Shown here: positions 37,007 to 45,017 of the stretch, piece by piece
Layout of the letters: each line of letters begins with the position of its first letter
Position numbering within the stretch: position 1 is the stretch's first letter
Origin: Porphyromonadaceae bacterium UBA2751
GTDB taxonomy: Bacteria > Bacteroidota > Bacteroidia > Bacteroidales > Muribaculaceae
DNA: 62,060 bases
Assembly (NCBI GenBank): GCA_002353285.1
Contig: DEJJ01000026.1
Location: forward strand, 1-62,060
Direction of reading: 5' to 3'
Notes under the pieces: generated by a model
Database searches by the model: none
What the model saw: only the letters and a program-made list of their open reading frames with translations
Told to the model about the DNA's origin: nothing
Position numbers and translations under genes: made by a program

Positions 37007-37018
37007 GCAAACGTTTGC
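37007..37018. promoter_or_regulatory. LacI-family operator-like palindrome
   Basis: GCAAACGTTTGC is a perfect palindrome with the central CG typical of LacI-family maltose/starch regulators. Imperfect outer arms (GCAGAG/CTCTGC, 36997-37025) extend it. Its centre is about 75 bp upstream of the predicted amylase start site, a position that suits activation more than blockage. Confidence 0.6.
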
Positions 37019-37045
37019 GCTCTGCGCTACTGCTTGAAAAACGAA

Positions 37046-37096
37046 GGCACTGGAAAAAATTCACAAGCCTAAGAGAGTGAAAATTCTTCCAGTGCC
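37046..37096 (-). terminator. Terminator of pyrE-SRPBCC unit
   Basis: A 10-bp perfect stem (37046-37055 with 37087-37096) extends imperfectly through AATTCAC/GTGAAAATT; on the minus strand it is followed by TTCGTTTTTC. Confidence 0.8.
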
Positions 37097-37128
37097 GCCA
37101 GTGTGGTTTAGGCGCAAATGGGGGGCTA

Positions 37129-37566
37129 TCACATTGCTCCGTAGGGGAGCTTGGCGATCATTTCGCCCAGCTTCTTAGCACCGTCGCTGAGCTTGCTTCC
37201 CACCATGGCACGTAGCATCATGGGCAGCTCGATGTTGAGCTCGGTGATGCTGCGTGTGTGATCGTCGTCGACAGCTTCGAGATTAATGGTGAGCCCGAAT
37301 GGCACTGGCGACGACTGTGCGGTGTACTTAACCATAGTGGGTGCTACACTCTCGCTCACGCTGAGCTTGAGTGTGCCCATGGGCGACTCCACGCTGATGC
37401 CGTCGTCCTCGAATTTCACCTTCTCGAGCTGCTCGCGCGCCTCGTCGGGGAGGCGGTCGATATTCTGCTCCAAGTGCTGCTTGAAGATGCGAGGGTCGCT
37501 CAACTTGCTGTAGATTACGTCGATGTTGTGGTCGATGATTATGCTTTCGCCTTTATAATTTTCCAT
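37129..37566 (-). CDS. SRPBCC-family (START-like) protein
   Basis: The 145-residue product looks like a small START/polyketide-cyclase-type protein: it opens MENYKGESIIIDHNIDVIYSKLSDP and alternates beta strands with a long C-terminal helix (MMLRAMVGSKLSDGAKKLGEMIAK). The frame is open further upstream, but that part is only TTGAGTT heptad repeat, so ATG 37566 is the true start. It follows pyrE on the same strand, an arrangement kept in many Bacteroidales. Ligand is unknown. Confidence 0.8.
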   Translation of the reverse strand: MENYKGESIIIDHNIDVIYSKLSDPRIFKQHLEQNIDRLPDEAREQLEKVKFEDDGISVESPMGTLKLSVSESVAPTMVKYTAQSSPVPFGLTINLEAVDDDHTRSITELNIELPMMLRAMVGSKLSDGAKKLGEMIAKLPYGAM

Positions 37567-37690
37567 TGAGTTTTGAGTTTTGAGTTTTTGAGTTCTGAGT
37601 TTTGAGTTTTTGAATCTTAGAACTAGCAACTAATAACTAATATCTAATAACTAGCAACTAATAACTAATAATTAACAAGTAATAAGTGCC
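37567..37690. repeat. Two adjacent heptanucleotide arrays
   Basis: TTGAGTT-type units (about 37567-37614) are followed by nine in-phase 7-bp units of ACTARYA type (37622-37684, for example ACTAGCA, ACTAATA, TCTAATA). They fill the pyrE-SRPBCC gap. Confidence 0.75.
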
Positions 37691-37696
37691 ATAGCT

Positions 37697-38347
37697 TTAG
37701 TCAAGCCCGATGGCGGTGTGGGTCCAGCTTTCGGGATCTTGATGCCAACATTCGAAGGTGGCTACATCATTCTTGGTGATGCTGCCAGTTGCCACTGCGG
37801 CGTCGATCATCGCATTGTAGTTGGTGAGCGAGATGAGTTCGAGAGCCTCGGCGGTGAAGGCATCGATAGCCTGCTGGAAGTTGTAGGTGAACATGGTGAC
37901 CATGCCCAGCACATTACCCCCAGCGAGTCGCACCTCGTGCAGCGCCTTGACGGCATTTTGCCCTGTGGACACCAGGTCCTCGATGAGCACCACATTCTGT
38001 CCAGGCTTGAAATTTCCCTCGATTAGGTTTTCGAGTCCATGGTCCTTGGGCATGTCGCGCAGGTAGATGAAAGGCAATCCCAGCGTGTCGGCCACAAGAG
38101 CTCCCATTGCGATGGATCCCATAGCCACGCTTGCCACCACCTCAGCATCGGGGAAATGCTCGAGAATCAACCTTGAGAGCTCCACTTTCACAAAGCGTCG
38201 CACATTGGGGTAGGACAGTGTGATTTTGTTGTCGTTGTAGATGGGAGCATTCCATCCGTTTCCCCACAGGAAAGGCCTGTCGGGCTGTAGCATGATGGCA
38301 TTAATTTTAAGTAGTTTCTTGGCAAGTGTCAAGTCTAAGCGTTCCAT
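37697..38347 (-). CDS. pyrE: Orotate phosphoribosyltransferase
   Basis: The 216-residue enzyme makes OMP from orotate and PRPP in pyrimidine synthesis. The PRPP-binding motif is VVLIEDLVSTGQNA (about residues 118-131), and VASVAMGSIAMGAL precedes it. The ATG at 38347 was chosen because a promoter -7 box lies at 38388-38395; the longer open frame would begin upstream of it. First gene of a two-gene unit with the SRPBCC gene. Confidence 0.95.
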   Translation of the reverse strand: MERLDLTLAKKLLKINAIMLQPDRPFLWGNGWNAPIYNDNKITLSYPNVRRFVKVELSRLILEHFPDAEVVASVAMGSIAMGALVADTLGLPFIYLRDMPKDHGLENLIEGNFKPGQNVVLIEDLVSTGQNAVKALHEVRLAGGNVLGMVTMFTYNFQQAIDAFTAEALELISLTNYNAMIDAAVATGSITKNDVATFECWHQDPESWTHTAIGLD

Positions 38348-38387
38348 TGTCGTGATTAGGTGTTTTCGGTTTTGAATAATTTGGGTG

Positions 38388-38395
38388 CAAAAGTA
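38388..38395 (-). promoter_or_regulatory. pyrE promoter (-7 box)
   Basis: TACTTTTG on the minus strand matches TAnnTTTG. The predicted start near 38381 gives a leader of about 34 nt. Confidence 0.7.
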
Positions 38396-38459
38396 GTAAA
38401 AAAACACCTCAACAACTAAAATAATTGGTTGCAAATTATATGTTTTTAGTCATTTTTTG

Positions 38460-38467
38460 TAATTTTG
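38460..38467 (+). promoter_or_regulatory. Promoter -7 box at the DUF5715 start codon
   Basis: TAATTTTG ends 4 nt before ATG 38472, so transcription would start at or near the codon. Either the mRNA is leaderless or an internal ATG (38511) is used. No good -33 box was found. Confidence 0.5.
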
Positions 38468-38471
38468 CAAT

Positions 38472-39179
38472 ATGAAATCGGTGAAACACGGTACGAAGAA
38501 AAAACGCATCATGGCCATTATGTCGTTCATGCTGGTGGCTGTGATGGCTGTGCTGGTTTATGCTTTGCCTGGAAATGTTGATGAGCCCAAGCGTGTCACT
38601 CGTGTGGTGGGTGGCAGGGGCAACATCCAGGCAATCTACCACTTTGGTGACGTGAACGACACCCAGCTGCTGGCAGCGCAAGAGTTTGGCATTGAGCCAC
38701 TCAAGAGCCGCACCGACATCGACAACGCCCTCGAGAGCACACTGATCCAGGTGGAGACATCGAATGTGCTGTTTCTCGAAACGCTCACCCACTCGGTGCC
38801 TTACCTAACGAAAGGCGCTGGCAACTTACTCAACACCATTGCCACCAGGTTCCAGGAGAAGCTGCGCGACAAAGGACTTGCGCAATATCAAATTGTGGTG
38901 ACATCGCTGCTGCGCACCGAGGACGACGTGAGGCGGCTTCGGCGGGTTAACAGCAACGCTGTGAGCAAGAGCTGCCACATGTATGGCACCACATTCGACA
39001 TCGCCTATAATTGCTTTCATATGGTAGACTCGCTAGCCGACTTTGAAGGAAGCGACGCTTCGCATCGTATGCTGGTTAACATGCTGGGCGAGACTCTCAA
39101 GGAATTGCGCGACGACAGCCTGTGCTACGTCAAGTATGAGCGCCGGCAGCCATGCTTCCACATCACATCACGATATTAA
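38472..39179 (+). CDS. DUF5715 family protein (M15-like fold)
   Basis: The 235-residue protein has an N-terminal hydrophobic segment (about 14-32) serving as signal or anchor, then a domain matching DUF5715. SKSCHMYGTTFDIAY resembles the His/Asp zinc site of M15 peptidases, and PCFHITSR gives a possible third ligand, so a peptidoglycan peptidase is plausible. The annotated ATG is only 4 nt after a promoter box; ATG 38511 is an alternative start that would shorten the cytoplasmic head. Divergent from pyrE. Confidence 0.8.
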   Translation: MKSVKHGTKKKRIMAIMSFMLVAVMAVLVYALPGNVDEPKRVTRVVGGRGNIQAIYHFGDVNDTQLLAAQEFGIEPLKSRTDIDNALESTLIQVETSNVLFLETLTHSVPYLTKGAGNLLNTIATRFQEKLRDKGLAQYQIVVTSLLRTEDDVRRLRRVNSNAVSKSCHMYGTTFDIAYNCFHMVDSLADFEGSDASHRMLVNMLGETLKELRDDSLCYVKYERRQPCFHITSRY

Positions 39180-39232
39180 AACAATGTAAGATATTACCTT
39201 TATTATTAATCTTTTAAAAAACTGTATTTGAT

Positions 39233-39913
39233 ATGAAAAAGTATTTAGCCGAAATGGTGGGCACAATGGTGCTCGTGTTGATGGGTTGCGGCGTTGCTGT
39301 GAGCCTTGGTTGTGATCCTGTGAACAACATCCCTGCAGTGGTTGGTACTGCTCTTGCTTTTGGCTTGGCAGTTGTTGCTATGGCTTATACCATTGGTGGC
39401 ATCAGCGGTTGCCACATCAATCCCGCAATCACCCTGGGTTGCTTTCTTACCAAGCGCATCAGCGCTAAGGACTGCGCAATGTACATGATTTTCCAGGTTA
39501 TTGGTGCCTTCATTGGCTCAGCAATTCTGTTCCTGCTCGTTGGCAACGTTGGTGGTATGGAAGGCACCGGTGCCAACGATTTGCAAGAAGGCGTGAACAC
39601 TTGGGGCGGCCTGCTGGCCGAGATTTTCTTCACCTGCGTGTTTGTGCTCGTTGTGCTGGGCGCTACTGCCAAGACTAATGGCGCAACCAACAATTTCGCT
39701 GGTCTGGCCATCGGCTTGTCGCTCGTGCTCGTGCACTTGGTGTGCATCCGCTACACTGGCACCAGTGTTAACCCTGCTCGCTCAATCGCTCCAGCAGTGT
39801 TCCAGGGAGGAACCGCACTGTTGAACCTGTGGATTTTCATTGTGGGTCCATTCGTTGGCGCTGCTCTTGCCGCTATCATCTGGAAGATAGTAGAGCCCAA
39901 AGAGGAGAAGTAA
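39233..39913 (+). CDS. Aquaporin (MIP family channel)
   Basis: The 226-residue membrane protein has the two NPA boxes of the family (CHINPAITLG near 64 and TSVNPARSIAP near 182) and six hydrophobic segments. AqpZ-like features include Arg after the second NPA, Thr-rich TGTSVNP, and His in CHINP. Water transport is more likely than glycerol, but this is inferred. A TACCTTTA box at 39195-39202 is a near-match promoter. A terminator follows, so it is a single-gene unit. Confidence 0.93.
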   Translation: MKKYLAEMVGTMVLVLMGCGVAVSLGCDPVNNIPAVVGTALAFGLAVVAMAYTIGGISGCHINPAITLGCFLTKRISAKDCAMYMIFQVIGAFIGSAILFLLVGNVGGMEGTGANDLQEGVNTWGGLLAEIFFTCVFVLVVLGATAKTNGATNNFAGLAIGLSLVLVHLVCIRYTGTSVNPARSIAPAVFQGGTALLNLWIFIVGPFVGAALAAIIWKIVEPKEEK

Positions 39914-39931
39914 TAAATGATTATAGGACAG

Positions 39932-39967
39932 AATCCCTCGCAAACTTAACTTGCGGGGGATTTTTTT
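39932..39967 (+). terminator. Intrinsic terminator after the aquaporin gene
   Basis: A 12-bp stem (39932-39943 with 39951-39962, one wobble), 7-nt loop, then a T-run. The T-run also provides the -33 TTG of the next promoter. Confidence 0.9.
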
Positions 39968-39996
39968 GCATTTCTCGCTAGTAGTTATTACTTTTG
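39966..39996 (+). promoter_or_regulatory. Promoter of the 40-45 kb operon
   Basis: TTG (39966-39968), a 20-nt spacer and TACTTTTG (39989-39996) match the consensus. The leader to ATG 40021 is only about 18 nt. Confidence 0.78.
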
Positions 39997-40020
39997 CAAG
40001 CAATAAACAATAGATAACCG

Positions 40021-40407
40021 ATGAAAACTAGATTTTTAAGTGCCATATTAATCACAACAGTGGCCATAATAGTGCTGGCTTGCTCAAACAAGAAAGAAGA
40101 AGGCAATGCGCAGCTGATTGATAAGGCTGTTGCCACAGCCACTCATGCCGCACAAGCGCTGGTGGCAACCAACCACACCGACACGCTGGCGATGCAAAAC
40201 AGCATCCTCGAAGCCAAGGCGTTGCAGGCCGAGTTTCAGGTGGCTGAGGACACTGCCGCCATCAATGCCTTTAACCGGGCATTCAAGAAGTACTTGGAGG
40301 ACCATGATCCCAATCTTGCACGCGAGATATTCATCGAGCGCCCCAGCGACTTGCCTGCTGGAGCCGAGTGGGACGAGTTTGAGCAACGCGTTGAGGAAGG
40401 CAAATAA
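40021..40407 (+). CDS. Small lipoprotein of unknown function
   Basis: This 128-residue protein has a signal peptide with lipobox IVLACSN (Cys at about 21) and then a helical, acidic body (QLIDKAVATATHAAQAL ... EEGK). No family was recognised. It opens a plus-strand set with another lipoprotein, a polyprenyl synthase, TatD and CotH genes spaced at 8-bp overlap to 38 bp. Cell-envelope location is inferred from the lipobox. Confidence 0.7.
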   Translation: MKTRFLSAILITTVAIIVLACSNKKEEGNAQLIDKAVATATHAAQALVATNHTDTLAMQNSILEAKALQAEFQVAEDTAAINAFNRAFKKYLEDHDPNLAREIFIERPSDLPAGAEWDEFEQRVEEGK

Positions 40408-40445
40408 TTACAATACCCCCTCTTACATCCTAAAATCAATCGAAC

Positions 40446-41084
40446 ATGAAACTCTCAAAACTCACATTTGCAGCAATCCTGATGCTAACAGTGCTGGCAA
40501 GCTGCACCCAGAGCAAAGAAAAAGGTGTGGCCATGGCTAAGGACTTTGTCAAGGCCTGGAACAGCGATGGTGACACGCTCACGCAAGAAATAGCAAAGAT
40601 TAATGCTGCACTTGATAGCCTCACTTTTAAGGCTCCCTTTGTCGATGCTTTTACTGCCGAGGCTGGCAGGGCCGACAGCACTGTGGCTCTTGCCGCAAGG
40701 GTGCTACTTAATGGAGGCGATGATGTGGCCTCAAGCCTGTGTGACGCCATCATCGATGGGCTGGCTTCAGGCACATTGCACTACACTCAAGCCAATGCCA
40801 AGGTGATGCAACTGGCTCAGGTGTGCTCAAGGCTCAACAAGGAGGAGTTGAACAAGTCGTTTGGCACGATGCTCGACTCCAAGGCTGCTGCTCTGCCACT
40901 GGACAAGCAGATGAAGGTGTACAGCAGCGCAACCTCACCCGAGAAGCTGGGCGAAGCACTGCGGGCCGATGCTCAGGCACCTGGTGCCGACAAGGCCCTC
41001 ATCGCCAGGCAAGTCGAGGCCTTGAAGACCATATATAACAGTGACGATTACAAGAAATTTTTTGACTCCTATAAAAACGACTGA
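40446..41084 (+). CDS. Helical lipoprotein of unknown function
   Basis: The 212-residue protein has lipobox TVLASCTQ and a mostly alpha-helical body without recognisable motifs. It ends 2 bp before the polyprenyl synthase start, so the two are tightly coupled. General composition resembles the preceding lipoprotein, but they are not obvious paralogs. Function unknown. Confidence 0.72.
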   Translation: MKLSKLTFAAILMLTVLASCTQSKEKGVAMAKDFVKAWNSDGDTLTQEIAKINAALDSLTFKAPFVDAFTAEAGRADSTVALAARVLLNGGDDVASSLCDAIIDGLASGTLHYTQANAKVMQLAQVCSRLNKEELNKSFGTMLDSKAAALPLDKQMKVYSSATSPEKLGEALRADAQAPGADKALIARQVEALKTIYNSDDYKKFFDSYKND

Positions 41085-41086
41085 AT

Positions 41087-42061
41087 ATGCACGACTACAA
41101 CTATTACCTGCGTCTTGTGGATGGTGCTATCAGCAACATTCACTATCCGCGAGTGCCTGGCAAACTCTATGAGCCAATAGCTTACACCATGAACCAGGGC
41201 GGAAAACGCGTGCGCCCAGTTCTCACTCTCATGACCTGTGAGGCAATGGGTGGCGACATCAACAAGGCCATTAATGTGGCTAAGGGCATTGAGTTGTTCC
41301 ATAATTTCACGCTGCTGCACGACGATGTGATGGATCGTGCCGATGTGCGACGTGGCCAGCCCACAGTGCACAAGCGCTGGAACGATAACGTGGCAATCCT
41401 GAGTGGCGACACCATGCTCACCATGGCCACCCAGGCCATCGCTCAAGTTGACGACGATGTGCTGCCAGCAATGATGAAGCTCTTCAACGACACTGCCATT
41501 CAGATATATGAAGGGCAGCAGCACGACATGGATTTTGAATCGCGCAACGACGTTACGGTTGAAGAGTACATAAACATGATTAGGCTCAAGACGTCGGTGC
41601 TGCTTGGTTGCGCCTGCAAGGCTGGTGCCCTTGTGGCAAGAGCCGACGATGAGAGCGCCAATTCAATCTACAACATGGCTGTGAATCTGGGACTTGCATT
41701 CCAGCTTCAGGACGACTATCTCGACGTGTGGGGCGATCCTGCCACCTTTGGCAAGGAGATAGGCGGCGACATCGTCAACAACAAGAAGACATTCCTTCTC
41801 ATCAATGCCATCGACCACTCGGCAGGAAACGATGAGATTGAGCTCAAGCGCTGGCTTGCCGACTCCACCTCGCCCAAGCAGCAGAAAATCCAGGCCGTGA
41901 CAGCCCTCTACGAGAAGCTAGGACTTAAAGACTTGGCTCGCAATGCTATTGTGAACTATTCGCACAATGCTCTCGACCTGCTGCATGAGACGAAGATGGA
42001 CTTTGAGGCCTATAAGGTGTTTGAGGGTATCATCAATCGCCTTGTTGATCGTGAGAAATAG
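41087..42061 (+). CDS. Polyprenyl diphosphate synthase
   Basis: The 324-residue trans-isoprenyl synthase extends allylic diphosphates with IPP, probably for the menaquinone side chain. The two Asp-rich motifs are present: LLHDDVMDRADVRRG (near 84) and QLQDDYLDVWGD (near 210), and GGKRVRP lies near 38. Length fits octaprenyl-type synthases, but the chain length cannot be read reliably. Translationally close to the upstream lipoprotein gene and to tatD. Confidence 0.94.
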   Translation: MHDYNYYLRLVDGAISNIHYPRVPGKLYEPIAYTMNQGGKRVRPVLTLMTCEAMGGDINKAINVAKGIELFHNFTLLHDDVMDRADVRRGQPTVHKRWNDNVAILSGDTMLTMATQAIAQVDDDVLPAMMKLFNDTAIQIYEGQQHDMDFESRNDVTVEEYINMIRLKTSVLLGCACKAGALVARADDESANSIYNMAVNLGLAFQLQDDYLDVWGDPATFGKEIGGDIVNNKKTFLLINAIDHSAGNDEIELKRWLADSTSPKQQKIQAVTALYEKLGLKDLARNAIVNYSHNALDLLHETKMDFEAYKVFEGIINRLVDREK

Positions 42062-42073
42062 GTTGATACATAG

Positions 42074-42886
42074 ATGATTGATTCACACAGCCACATCTAC
42101 TGCGAGGATTTTAACACCGACCGCGACCAGGCAATTGAGCGTGCCATGGCGGTTGGTGTGCGCCACATAGTGATGCCCAATGAGAATCTTGAGAGCGTGC
42201 ATCAAGTGGTGGCTACACGTGACGCCCATGCTGGCTACATGTCGATTGCGTTGGGGCTGCATCCCGAGGATGTGGACGCCAGCTATGAGCAAGTGCTGGC
42301 AGCGATGCGCCCCCTGCTCGACGAGTTTCAGCCAGTGGCCGTGGGAGAGATTGGTATCGACCTGTATTGGGACAAGACTTGGCGAGAGCAGCAGATGGCG
42401 GCCCTCGACACCCAACTGCACTGGTGCAAGGACCTGAACTTGCCTTTTATCATCCATTGCCGTGAGGCTCTTGATGAGATATTGAGCGTGATGGACAACT
42501 TTGGCGAGTCGTTGCCCACTGGCGTGTTTCACAGCTTCACAGGCACTCCTGATGAGGTGGAGCAGGTGAGGCGTCGAGGCGACTTCTACTTTGGTGTCAA
42601 CGGCATTGTCACATTCAAGAAAAGCACCGTCAAGGAAATCCTGCCTGTGGTGGGACTTGACCGATTGCTGCTCGAAACCGACTCGCCCTATCTGGCTCCC
42701 GTGCCCAACCGCGGCAAGCGCAACGAGAGTGCCAATATTCCTTACATCAATAATTTCATTGCCGATTATTTGGGCTGCACAGCCAGCGAGGTGTCGCAAG
42801 CCACCGACCGCAATGCCATCGAGCTGTTTAAGCTCAACATTCAAAAACTGCAAAAACACACAAACTTATCCACATTAGATGACTAA
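42074..42886 (+). CDS. TatD-family metal-dependent hydrolase
   Basis: The 270-residue TIM-barrel hydrolase has the metal motif HSHIY near residue 4, Glu in AVGEIGID, His in FIIHCREA, HSFTG and the Asp of LLLETDSPYLAP. TatD proteins act as 3'-5' DNA exonucleases or deaminase-like hydrolases. Its stop overlaps the CotH gene start by 8 bp. Confidence 0.94.
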   Translation: MIDSHSHIYCEDFNTDRDQAIERAMAVGVRHIVMPNENLESVHQVVATRDAHAGYMSIALGLHPEDVDASYEQVLAAMRPLLDEFQPVAVGEIGIDLYWDKTWREQQMAALDTQLHWCKDLNLPFIIHCREALDEILSVMDNFGESLPTGVFHSFTGTPDEVEQVRRRGDFYFGVNGIVTFKKSTVKEILPVVGLDRLLLETDSPYLAPVPNRGKRNESANIPYINNFIADYLGCTASEVSQATDRNAIELFKLNIQKLQKHTNLSTLDD

Positions 42887-45005
42887 GAAAAACACACTGC
42901 CAGCACTGATGCTGCTCGTGATGAGCATGCTCACCGTTATTTCCACTCATGCACTCGATATTCCCGAGGGCACATTCTATTACGACAACTCGCTCACTAA
43001 GTATGCGACAGTGAAATTCATCTATGGCAGCTATTCCAATGCCGAGAGCTATATAGTGACCATGACTCACGAGGGCGACAACTTGTGGAGCATCACCATG
43101 CCCGAGACCGTGCCAGGCATGTATCGCTACTGCTTTAGCGAAACAGCGTTGCCAGCGGGACAATACGATGAGTCATTCCCAAGTCTGAAGGACCGCATCA
43201 CCAGCCGTGGCGAGAAGCGCACCACCACATGCGAGCTCTCAATACCAGTGGGATGGGTGTTCACTCCAACCAGCGGTAACAATTGGGCCGAAGGGTCGTG
43301 GAAGAAGCCAGGCGATGCTACGGCCTATTCAGAAACTCTGCCAGTGATGTTCATCAACACCGACGGTGGCTTGCCCATCACATCGAAGGAGGAGTATCTC
43401 ACAGCCGAGTACTATGTCGACAACATGGGCATCGACGGCATCGACAATGTGGGGTCGAAGGATGCGCCTGAGCTGATGCAGATACGTGGTCGTGGCAACT
43501 ACACCTGGAAGGACTTCGACAAGAAACCTTATCGACTCAAGCTCGACAACAAGATGCCGCTGCTGGGCATGAAGAGCAACAAGCACTGGGCTTTGCTGGC
43601 ACACCCCGACGATAACCTGTCGTTCCTGCGCAATACGGTGGGGTTTGAGGTCAGTCGGTTGCTGAGGCTGCCCTGGACTCCAGCACAGCAACCGGTTGAG
43701 GTGGTGCTTAATGGCGACTACATTGGCCTCTACATGCTCACCGAGATTATCAGGGTGGAGCCTGATCGAGTGAACATTACCGAGCAGCCCGACCTCGCAA
43801 CCAGTGCCGATGTGGTGACTGGCGGATGGCTTGTTGAAATCGACAATTACGAGGAAGATGAGCAGGTGCGCACTGTCGAGGGCAATGGCCAGAGCATTTG
43901 GACCACCTACAAGTCGCCCGAACTGCTCAGCGACGAGCAGCGCAGCTATCTCACCAATCTCATCAATGCAACCAACGATGCCATCTATGTCGACGACAAG
44001 GACGATAACTCATGGGAGAATTATATCGACCCCGACACGCTGGCATGCTACTACATCGTGCAGGAACTGCTCGACGACACCGAGTCGTTTCACGGCAGTT
44101 GCTACTGGTACAAGGACCGTGGCGATGATGCTAAGATAATGTTTGGCCCGGTGTGGGACTTTGGCAATGCCTATCATCGCGGCATTGGGCGATTCATCTA
44201 CGACCGCCCGGCTTTCACCCAAACGTGGATTGGCGAGATTGCCAAATTCCCTCATTTCCAGGAGATTGTTAGGAAGCACTGGTTCCGTTTTGTGCGATTT
44301 GGCTACGAGAAAATCGAACCGTTCATCGACAGCTTTATCGACCAGATTTATCAAGCCGTTATGTGCGATGCCAGCCGCTGGCCGCAGTATGGCAATGCCG
44401 ACGTGCTTAACGACAAGGTCAACTTCAAGAGCTACTTCAACAGCAAGTATCGCTGGCTGGCCGAGCAATGGGGGGAGCCAGTGATGAAAACTGGCGATGT
44501 AAACCTCGATGGCTCGGTGACCTCGGCCGATATAACTGTGCTTTATGACATCATGCTTGGCGACATCGTCCCCGACGAGGACCTTGCCACCGTGGCCGAC
44601 GTCAATGGCGATGGCAGCATCACCTCGACCGATGTTACCGTGCTCTACAGCATCTTGCTTGGCGATAATGAACCTGGACTTGAGCCCACCGATGATATTG
44701 TGATAAATGTGCAGTGCGACACCGCGCCTTACCTCTACTCGTGGGTTTACATTAACGGACAGAATCTCTTGCTCAATGGCAGATGGCCTGGCACAGTGAT
44801 GACCGACACCACCACGCTGCCCGATGGCACCGTGTGGTGGACAAAATCCTTTGATGTAAACTATGCCGACATCAACATCATCTTCAACTCAGGCGGTAGC
44901 AATCACCAGACTACCAATATTGAGCATTTGGCACCAGGCTATCACTTTTTCATCTACGATGGCGATGATAGTTTCCAGGATGTGACCGACAATTATTCGT
45001 TTTGA
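42879..45005 (+). CDS. Exported CotH-kinase family protein with dockerin and CBM26-like module
   Basis: The 708-residue protein has a signal peptide, an N-terminal beta domain (about 26-140), a CotH domain (about 150-530: IRGRGNYTWKDFDKKPYRLKL and GPVWDFGNAYHRG), a dockerin pair (about 540-595: DVNLDGSVTSAD and DVNGDGSITSTD) and a C-terminal starch-binding CBM26-like module (VQCDTAPYLYSWV ... GSNHQTTNIEHLAPG). CotH proteins phosphorylate spore-coat proteins in Bacillus; in gut Bacteroidales the role is unknown. No type IX tail is seen. It overlaps tatD by 8 bp, an odd partner for a secreted protein. Confidence 0.85.
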   Translation: MTKKNTLPALMLLVMSMLTVISTHALDIPEGTFYYDNSLTKYATVKFIYGSYSNAESYIVTMTHEGDNLWSITMPETVPGMYRYCFSETALPAGQYDESFPSLKDRITSRGEKRTTTCELSIPVGWVFTPTSGNNWAEGSWKKPGDATAYSETLPVMFINTDGGLPITSKEEYLTAEYYVDNMGIDGIDNVGSKDAPELMQIRGRGNYTWKDFDKKPYRLKLDNKMPLLGMKSNKHWALLAHPDDNLSFLRNTVGFEVSRLLRLPWTPAQQPVEVVLNGDYIGLYMLTEIIRVEPDRVNITEQPDLATSADVVTGGWLVEIDNYEEDEQVRTVEGNGQSIWTTYKSPELLSDEQRSYLTNLINATNDAIYVDDKDDNSWENYIDPDTLACYYIVQELLDDTESFHGSCYWYKDRGDDAKIMFGPVWDFGNAYHRGIGRFIYDRPAFTQTWIGEIAKFPHFQEIVRKHWFRFVRFGYEKIEPFIDSFIDQIYQAVMCDASRWPQYGNADVLNDKVNFKSYFNSKYRWLAEQWGEPVMKTGDVNLDGSVTSADITVLYDIMLGDIVPDEDLATVADVNGDGSITSTDVTVLYSILLGDNEPGLEPTDDIVINVQCDTAPYLYSWVYINGQNLLLNGRWPGTVMTDTTTLPDGTVWWTKSFDVNYADINIIFNSGGSNHQTTNIEHLAPGYHFFIYDGDDSFQDVTDNYSF

Positions 45006-45017
45006 TGTGCGTGGCGA

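Noticed and set aside
37567..37629. N-terminal extension of the SRPBCC protein
   Set aside because: The extra residues are encoded by the TTGAGTT repeat array; the conserved protein begins at ATG 37566.
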